Source: Euleptes europaea
Lineage: Eukaryota; Chordata; Lepidosauria; Squamata; Sphaerodactylidae
Length of the DNA: 64,000 nt
Assembly: GCF_029931775.1 (NCBI RefSeq)
Contig: NC_079312.1
Span: 115,876,872 to 115,940,871 of the forward strand
Direction of reading: 5' to 3'
Shown: positions 11,776 to 21,000 of the stretch, one piece after another
Layout: each line of letters opens with the position of its first letter
How positions within the stretch are numbered: position 1 is the first letter of the stretch
Notes under the pieces: model-generated
What the model saw: the letters and a program-made list of their open reading frames with translations, nothing else
Database searches by the model: none
What the model was told of the DNA's origin: nothing
Position numbers and translations under genes: made by a program

Positions 11776-11845
11776 AGGCCTGTTATTAAGAATACCCTAT
11801 AATAGTTGTCTTTTTATACATACAAAAGCTGAAAGGAAAATAATT

Positions 11846-12029
11846 TCAAATGGGCAAAAATGGAGAGTTTAAGACACAGGCAACATGCCTGTGCTTTTCA
11901 CAAAAGAAATAACGGCGATTCTGGCATTCAATGTTGTCCCACTTTCTGGATTTGTCTTCATTTGAAACTACGCAACACTTCTCTTGTTCTGCCTCGCCCT
12001 TCTCTGGTAACCGGTTTTTATCCCAGTTT
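11846..12029 (-). CDS. C-type lectin receptor, exon 6 (end of lectin domain, stop)
   Basis: The acceptor TTGTTCTTTTTCAG ends at 12030. The exon continues the split serine codon from exon 5 and reads NWDKNRLPEKGEAEQEKC, then KWDNIEC, then RRYFFCEK, and stops with TGA at 11848-11846. It supplies the last lectin-domain cysteines (211/212, 228, 236 of the 253-residue product). The sugar-binding EPN or QPD motif expected after NW is not there, and the usual WND reads WDN. A 17-residue tail follows the last cysteine. Confidence 0.9.
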
Positions 12030-15000
12030 CTGAAAAAGAACAACAGTACTTGCTCTGAGTCACATTCTAACAGGGAATCCAGTACAGGGCGGTCAAGTAA
12101 TGCAACTGGGGAAGAAGCAGCCAGTGCTCGTGACATCAGTGAAAATTCTGAGAAACTAAAAAGATGTAAAGCAATGAATCTCTCACGTACAAGGGGCATG
12201 GGCTGCTTTCACGGAGCCAGTCACTGAGCAGACGTTATTTTACTTATAGTGAATATTACAGCCTGATCGACGACACAGAATACTGACTAGGGGGGCATAT
12301 TATGTCTTCCCCACCTCATTCTCTTCCATGCTAGCAGTGGTAAGAACTACATGGCCATGAACACAGAGGTTGGAAACGCATGGCTGTTTTGTCCTGCACT
12401 TCTCCCGTGAATGTTGCGAATCTTGGCAGGTGGAATGTACAGTCACCTTCCACCTGCGAGATCAACCCACCTCCCTCCGAAACTTCCCCGGGTTTTTCAA
12501 GTCCTCGGTTGTCCTGAATCAAAGGGAAGACTTGCATCAGTTTGAGTTCTTGCCTGAGCATTTGCGTCCACCGCCCCCCCCCCCCGGCATGGAAGTGCTC
12601 CTCCAATGGGTGGAGAGCCTACTGAGGGGGCAAAGAGAAAGGTAAGCTCGACGTCACCATGCTCTTCCACCCTGCCGCTGCCCCCACTAGGAAGGGGCTC
12701 CTCCAACAGGTGGAAAGCTGCGAGGGGGCAAAGAGAAAGGCGCACCAGGAGACTCCCCTCTGCCACCATCTCCACCCGCCTCCACCCATCAGAGGAACTC
12801 TTCCAAGAAGGGGGGCAGGGAGGAGGAGCGCGGCAGCAGCGAGCTTATCTTTCTCTTCGCTCCCTCAGCAGGCTCTCTGCCTGCCAGAGGAACACTTCCA
12901 AGCCGGGGTGTGTGTGTGTGTGTGGCAGATGCAAACACTCTGGCAACACTCCTACCAGCGCCCTTTCAGTCCATGAATTCAATGAGTTAATGACCATGAC
13001 TGTTCTGGCATGAGGGGTCTTTACACAAGACTTCAACTTGGATCCTGTGGGCAACTTCTGCTAACAGTAAAGACCAACAGGACTAAATAAATGCAGAACT
13101 TTGGGGAAATGATCCCTGTCAATCAGTTGGAATTGCTTTGCACCAGAGAACTAAAATTTACAGCCACGTGGACTATGATGGAAACAGACATTTCTGCAGG
13201 TCTCTTCTGCAGAAACAAATATCCCATAACTTGCAATCACATGCCACCGGAATAGCTGGACATTTGTGTCAAGGAAATGTACTCTTTAGATTAGGTTTCT
13301 ATCTTTCTATCAACTGCAACTAGAATGTGAGCAGAATCTACTTGAATAAATGTAAGTTTTAATTTTTGCAATTTACTCCTTGGGAGGATTGATTTACTGC
13401 ACTCAATACCATGCTTCCATGACTGGGCAAAACTCTGCTATATTAACCAAATATACCCAATATCTATGCTCATGGCCATCTTGAAGAGTGATGTAGTACT
13501 TCCTATGAGAACGAAAGAGGAGAACACATAAATACCAGTAGCTCATCAGTAACCACTCCTGTCCAGCCTGGAACACACATAAAGAGCAGAAGAATATGTA
13601 TCTTACAGTGGAACCCTATCCAGAGTTAATTCATTCTAAGCCTGTTGATTTCATTGGGTTTATATGTGACTAACCATGCATAGAACTTAGGGTTGCCAGG
13701 TTCCCCTTTGGCATCAGCAGAAGCTTTTTGGGGCGAGTCTGGGGGCAGTGATCCCACCCACGCAGTTGCGCATATACGTCACTTCCAGGTTTACCCTGGA
13801 AGTGCAGCATCGCACGGGACCCTGTCATCTCCCAAACTCTATGGAAATCATACAGGTTTTTTGAGGGGCATGCTAGAGCATCCTCGTCATGATGTGGAGC
13901 TTCCAGGGTAAACCTGAAAGTGACATAATCACACCGCACACAGCTGTGCGCACAGGATCACCGGACTGAAGGACTTCGGTGTTTGGCCCAGTTAATTGGT
14001 GGGCAATTGCCTGCCAGAACCAGGCATATGGTAAGTCTAATAGAGCTGCACTTTTAAAACTATAGCAGCCGTCCAGTAACTCAGGCAGAGAGAGAATTGT
14101 TTAACAAAATCCGGCAAGGAAACTATTGGGGAAGAGCCTACTACTTGTAGCCGCAGCTGAGGAACAACTTGCTGACCTTATTTTTCCTCCTGCTTACACA
14201 GGTATTTAAAGCCTAGCCATGGCCAGAGATGGGAGCCACAGGGCTCTTCTCCTTCAGCTATTAGTGTGAGGGTCAAAGCCTTGAGCTGGGAGAAAGATCT
14301 GATAGGAGAGAGAATCCGCCATTCTCATGTTTCTATTGTGCGTGGGGGGTTTTGTGTGTGTTTTAAGCCATTTTGGGTCCTCATTGGGGAGAAAAAGTAG
14401 AATACAATTAATTAATTAATAAACATGACCTACTTCTCCAAAATGTTTTAACTGGAGATGCCAGTGATTTTACCCCAAACCATGCATGCAAAATATGTGC
14501 TCTGCAACCAAATCCCAGCCCTTCCCCTAAAGAATGTTACTCACGAGTAGAATTCATTTTTCTCATCCACCCACTTCCATGCTCTTTTATCCTTTTCATA
14601 AGACAAGCCAATCCAGTAGGCTTTATCCATTTTGGAATCCAGAAACTCCTAGGGGGAAAAAAAAACAGGAGAGAGGCACACTTTATCCATAGCCAAAAAT
14701 TCCCAAATCTTCTAGTGGTTGTCATGGGGCGTAGATCACATAGGTGTTAGTAAATCATGTTTCCAGTTATTGTTGCTATTGTCCTGCAGAAATGAAAGGG
14801 TGGACAACGTTCCTGAAGTATAAATAAATGGAAAAGTATAAAGGTACTACTCTGGCTCACGTGAGGGTGTGTCTTAATTTAGGGAAATATAACTTTCTTA
14901 ACCCCAGTAGCAGATTCTGTCATCACATCAAGCCATAATAAATAGGGCTTGTCAATTCCTGGAGATTTGGGGGTGGATCCTGGGGATGGTGGGATTTAGG

Positions 15001-18000
15001 GTGGGGAGGGCCCTCAGTGAGGTATAATACCACTGAGTCTGCCCTCCAAAGCAGCCGTTCCCTCCAAGGGAACTGATCTTTGTAGTCTGGACATCAGTTG
15101 TAATTCCAGGAGATTACCAGTTTCCACCTGGAAATTGGCATCCTTAACAAACGATGGCCTTTTATGCAGGGACATTTCCCTGCAGCCCCCCTGGCCGACG
15201 GCTTCAGGGCTTTCTTTTGATTATGCATGCCTTTTCCACCCGTCAGAGGTCGCCTCACACTCCCCAAGCATTTTGCCCACATTTTCCAGATTCTGGCTAA
15301 AACAGCATCTGGAAAATGTGAGCAAACACGAGGGGAGAGCAAGGCGACCTCTGACTGGCGGAAAAGGCATGCATAATCAAAAGCCCCGAAGCAGTCAGCG
15401 GGAGTGACCACGGGAAAACATTGCTTCATAAAAGGACTACATGTAAATAAAACTATATGTAAGGGATAAAGTAGGTAGGATATCCATTATCTGATTTCCA
15501 ACAGTTTCTTGCTGTGTGTGTGTGTTTAACTTAAAAGCAAATGTGGAAGGAACCAAGCTGGATGGGAAATATGGCACTGGGCCTGGAATTGGGTATTTGT
15601 TTCCTCCAGCGCCATTTTCCCCAACGCCAGATCTTTTTTACCCCTAAAGTTGCTGTTTGCCTTTCATGGAAAACATCCTGGCATTTTTTTTTTTAAGAAC
15701 ACAGGAGATTTGATTATGGATCTCTTGCTAACTTTGTGCCCTAGCACAGTTTCATTCTGAAAATAAGGAAATAGTGTGTTTTTCCTTTTCATTAGTAGTT
15801 GAAACATTGGAAATTGCGGAACACTGCTACTGGAAACTGGCCTAATGGGCTTGGCTTAAAGCTTGCCTTTTAGGAGCCAGAACCTATGCCATAAGGATTG
15901 GTGATGCTTCTTAATGACTGTAGTATATTTCCTCAGTCACTGGTGTTCTCTCCTCTGAAGGGACCTCACACAGATAAGCACTGCCCTGAAATTTCCCACC
16001 ACTCTGAGAAGTGGGGAGAGCTTAACCGTATTTATTAGACAGAAATCCATTAATTATACAGGTTGAATATTCCTTATCCGGACTGCTTGGGACCAGAAAT
16101 GTTTCACATTTTGGATTCCCCCCCCCCCCGGATTTTGGAATAGTTGCATATACATAATGAGGTATCTTGGGGATGGGACCCAAGTCTAAACATGAAATGC
16201 ATTTATGTTTTATATATACTTTATACAGATAGCTGGAATGTAATTTGAAACATTTTTAATAATTTTGCGTACATTGAACCGTCAGCGGCACTGCTGAGGG
16301 CCTGTGAGTAATGCCTGCGTGCCGGCTCAAAAGGTCTGGTTTTCAGATCAGTCCAGATATCAGATGTCCCGATAAGGGATACTCAACCTGTAGTTTGAAA
16401 ATATTTACCTTTTCTCTTTCACTGTTGATCACCACCAACTTTGCATCCCCATTTTGGCAGTGCTTTCGGGCATCCTCCCACTTCTTAATTTCTGAAGGAA
16501 ACTGGTAGCATTTCTCAGCCAGCTTCTCCCAGCCGTTTGGGCACTCTGCAGAGCCTGCAATGCAAGACATCTGGAAACAGGGTCGCCAGGCCCTAGCCGT
16601 CTTGCAGTGCCCAGCTAGCCCCCTTTCCCACAATTTTCCTGATGAAAATAATTGTTGGGATCCTGCACATCCAGTCTGCTAAGGACAGTACTTTCCCCTG
16701 AAACACAATCCATCATTAGCTCCCCCCCCAAAAAAAAACCAAGTATATTCCCAGTGCGTTTGTTAGGGTTGCCAGGTCCCCCCTCTCCTCCGGTGAGAGG
16801 TTTTAGGGTGGAGGTGAGGGAAGATCGTGCACACGCAGCCGCACCGATGCGATCGCGTCACTTCTGGTTTACACCTGAAGGTGCTGCATCACAAGGGGCC
16901 TTTACCACTCAACACCAAATGGAGGAAAAAATGTGGGGACAGGAAAAATACAATGTAGCTTTTTGATGGCAAGAAATGTAAACCATTTGTGTAGAAACGG
17001 CCATTCTGTGTCAATTTGTGTTTTGTGTTTCTGTATTCCGGCTGGGACACAGAGCAGGATACAAGACAAATAAATAAATAAACAGATTAAAATGGAGACT
17101 CCAGCTATGGAGTGTGGACACCATAGCAAGAGGAAATGATGTAAAGGATTCAGCTGCCATTGTATTTACTCCCAAAGAAGTAACCACCCCCTTCCGCACC
17201 ACTTTCCCATCTCATCCTTCAGAGCACAAAGGAAGAGAGCTGGAACATTCTTGTTTTGTTCACATTCTGTTTGGTGCTGTACTAAGAATAGTTTATCAGG
17301 GAACCACTTGTACTCAGGTTCAAGTACCAGAATGGGCACTGCGTCAATTGTCAAAGACACGTGTGTGTAATGTGCACTTATAATACACTGCAGAAGTAAC
17401 TGGGATAAGGCTTAAGCACCAGAGCTAGACTTACATCTAAGACATGCCAGCACAAGAGCAGCTATTGCCAGTATCAGCGAAAGAAACATCAGAAAAGAGA
17501 AGGCGATAAAGGGTCTTCCACAAATGTCTCTCCACTGGCCACTTTTGAATGCAAGCAGAACTGCAAATAACAACACCAAACACACAAGTTACGACCATGA
17601 CCAGTGTTACAGGAAAGGTAAAAAAAGTAAAAGACCTCTTGTCACCAGAGAGCAGCACCGGGTTGGTTTCCCCGCTCCTACACATGAAGCCTGCTGGGTG
17701 ACCTTGGGCTAGTCCAGGGGTATGCAAACTGCGGCTCCCGAGCCGCATGCGGCTCTTTGGACCGTTGAGTGCGGCTCTCCAAACTTGGTTCGGAGCCCCT
17801 GCTCTCGCGCCCTCTCGCGCCGGCAGCCGGCTGCGGAGCCGGCGCACCTGAGAGCGAGCGAGCGAGCGTGAGAGAGCAGGCGAGTGGGCGCGCTGACTCT
17901 CTCCCCCCCCCCCGCCGCCGTGGAGAATGGCCGGGTCCCCTTTTCCCTTGCCCTCAGTGGTTGGGAGGCTAAAGCCTCCCCTCCCCTCTAGCCGTGCGAT

Positions 18001-21000
18001 TGCTGGGTGGGCGGCTCAGCTGTCCCAGCTTACAATCACCTTCCCTTCCCCTCCACACAACAGACACCATGTGAGGTAGGTGGGGCTGAGAGTGTGACTA
18101 GCCCAGGGGTCGGCAAACTCATTAGTCAAAAGAGCCAAATATCAACAGTACGATTGAGATTTCTTGAGAGCCAAATTTCTTAAACTTAAACTATATAGGT
18201 AGGTACACTGTTTATTAACTTAATAAACTTTTATTAAGTTTTAAGTCTTAATTAAACTATAGGTACACTGAATAAAACTTGATATCATACTTAATAGTGA
18301 TCTTATTTATTGATAAAAAATAAATTGTAAGTCCCTGCCATTTCCCCCTCCACGTCCAGAGTCCTCGTCTGGAGGCCTGGTCTACCGCCATAAAAACCTA
18401 TTGGTAGACCTGGCTTCCAGCTGAATCCCATTGGGAGGCCAGGTCTACCCATTGGCTTTCTTGGCAGTAGACCTGGCCTCCGGAGGCCCATAGAAGCCAA
18501 TTGGCAGACCTGGCCTCTGAAGGGGGACTTTTTCCCCTCCTCGGAGTCCAGGTCTACCGCCAAGAAAGCCAGTGGGTAGACATGGCCTCCCAATGGGACT
18601 CAGCCAGAGGCCAGGTCTACCAAAGGAAGCCCGCTCCGCCCAACAGCTGATAGGCAGGGGGGCCAGGAACAGCTGAGCCGCCCAGCAATCGCGCGGCTAG
18701 AGGGGAGGCTTTAGCCTCCCAACCACTGAGGGCAAAGGAAAGGGGGACCCAGCCATTCTCCACGGCGGGGGGGAGGGAAAGACAGCGCGCCCGCTCTCTT
18801 GCGCGCTCTCTCTCTCTCTCTCAGGTGCACCGGCTCTGCAGCCCAGCTGCCGGCGCGAGTGAGCGCGAGAGCAGGGGCTCCGAACCAAGTTTGGAGAGCC
18901 GCACTCAGCGGGCCAAAGAGCCGCATGCATCTCTGGAGCCGCAGTTTGCAGACCCCTGTTCTGGGGCAACAGAAAACAACTCGGCACCCTCCTGTATGTG
19001 ACAGCCCTTCAAGTACTTGAAGATGGTTATCATATTACCTCTCAGTCTTCTCCTCTTCAGGCTAAACATACCCAGCTCCTTCAACCTTTCCTCATAGGAT
19101 TTGGTCTCCAGACAATAGTGATCTCCCTAAAACATTGTTAAAATGAGCACTATTTTGTGATTTTATGAGAAATCTACAACACATTAAAAAGTAAAATATA
19201 GCAATGAGCCTATACTTGCTATATTTTACTTTTTAATGTGTTGTAGATTTTATGAGATATGTTTCTAATTTATTTGGTATCTTGTTTTTTTGCTCTGTCA
19301 TGTTAAATTGGTTTATCATTTGATCTGCTGTGATGTATTGGTTTTATGCGCAAGACCTTTGGTCATGTGAGCTTAACAATAAAAGGAAAATAATAATAAA
19401 AGGGAAAGTATAAAATAACACTTTCACTGCTGACTTTAGAAACAACATCTAGCAACCAGGAGAGGTCAGCCACTGGATCTCTTTGGGATTTAGAGGCTGC
19501 TTTTGCATGTGGATGATTCTCTGTTATGCAATAGAGCATCCACACAGAGGCAACCAAAAGGCAGGCATAATGAAACACTGAGAAAAGTGGCACCCGTGTG
19601 AGAGGTGAGACTCAGAAACCTCAGTTTCTCCATCCATGCAGGGGACAAACTTGCTTTGACTCCATTGGTCCCAAAAAGATGATAGCACAGCAGGTTTGAG
19701 AATAGCATACTCAAGATGGAGAAAGGACAGTTAGCACACAGTGGGGAAACAGTGTTGCGTGCACAGTCCCAAAAAAACTAGCTCATGTTTGGTCATTTTT
19801 CTCCCTCTCCCATAATACTAGAACACGGGGTCATCTGCTAAAGCTGGAGGGTGAGAGATTCAAAACAGATAAAAGGAAGTATTTTTTCGCACAACGCATA
19901 GTTAAATTGTGGAACTCCCTGCCCCAAGATGTGGTGATGGCTGCCAGCTTGGAGGGCTTTAAGAGGGGAGTGGACATATTTATGGAGGAGAGGGGTATTC
20001 ATGGCTATTAGTTAGAATGGATACTAGTCATGCTGCATACCTATTCTCTCTAGTATCAGAGGAGCATGCCTATTATTTTGGGTGCGGTGGAACACATGGT
20101 GCTGCTGCAGTCGTCTTGTTTGTGGCTTCCTAGAGGCAACTGGTTGGCCACTGTGTGAACAGACTGCTGGACTTGATGGGCCTTGGTCTGATCCAGCAGG
20201 GCCTTTCTTATGTTACAAAAGTGTACCAAAAGCTCTGTGTGGAGTGAGCTCCTGAGTAGCACCAAAGGTGTTCATGGATACCAGGTCCTGGAGTGCAAGG
20301 TAGCATATAAACAGAGCTCCTTCCTAAAGACAGAGCCATGGTCAGTCCAAGCAAAACCACTGTGGTTGCACACTCTCTCACACCCAAACAAAAGCATGTC
20401 TTTGCTTTATCCATTTCCAATGAATTATGGATTTTAGAGCTCAAATTAATCTTCATACCATTTTATGATAGTTGTTTGGAAAACTTAATTTAGTGATTCA
20501 TAAAATATCTTGAAAATTATAATGTTTCTTAAAGAAAGCTATACCATGCTGAATGATTTCTGCTATGAAAATGTGATACCATGCCTTATGATCAGCCCAA
20601 ATTTCAGGGATTGTCAAAGAATGGAGATAAGAAAGCAACTGACAGTGTGCACGTGTAAGACAACAACCATCTGTAGGAAAGTATGGCCACAAAATCATTT
20701 GAATCACAAAGCTATATTGAAAGGATTGTAATCTGAAGGTAAAATGGCTATTTTCCATATTACTTGCAGTTTGAAAGATATTAACATTAAAAAAAAAAAA
20801 CACCTGACAGACCGAAAAACATTATTCACGTTATTTGTGAAAGTGCTTTGACTTTTTCACCTGAGTCTGTTTTCACTCCCACTTCTGGAAGTTTCCTCAT
20901 CCGCATGTCAGAAAGTTTGATATATTCGTATTCCTGATTATCATTCTCATATTCCTGATCAGAAGTCTCTGGTTCTAGGGACAGAGAAGGCTTTTATAAA

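Noticed and set aside
16570-16570. Alternative acceptor 16 bases upstream for lectin exon 4
   Set aside because: Its use would break the frame with the membrane exon, whereas 16554 keeps the lectin motif in phase.
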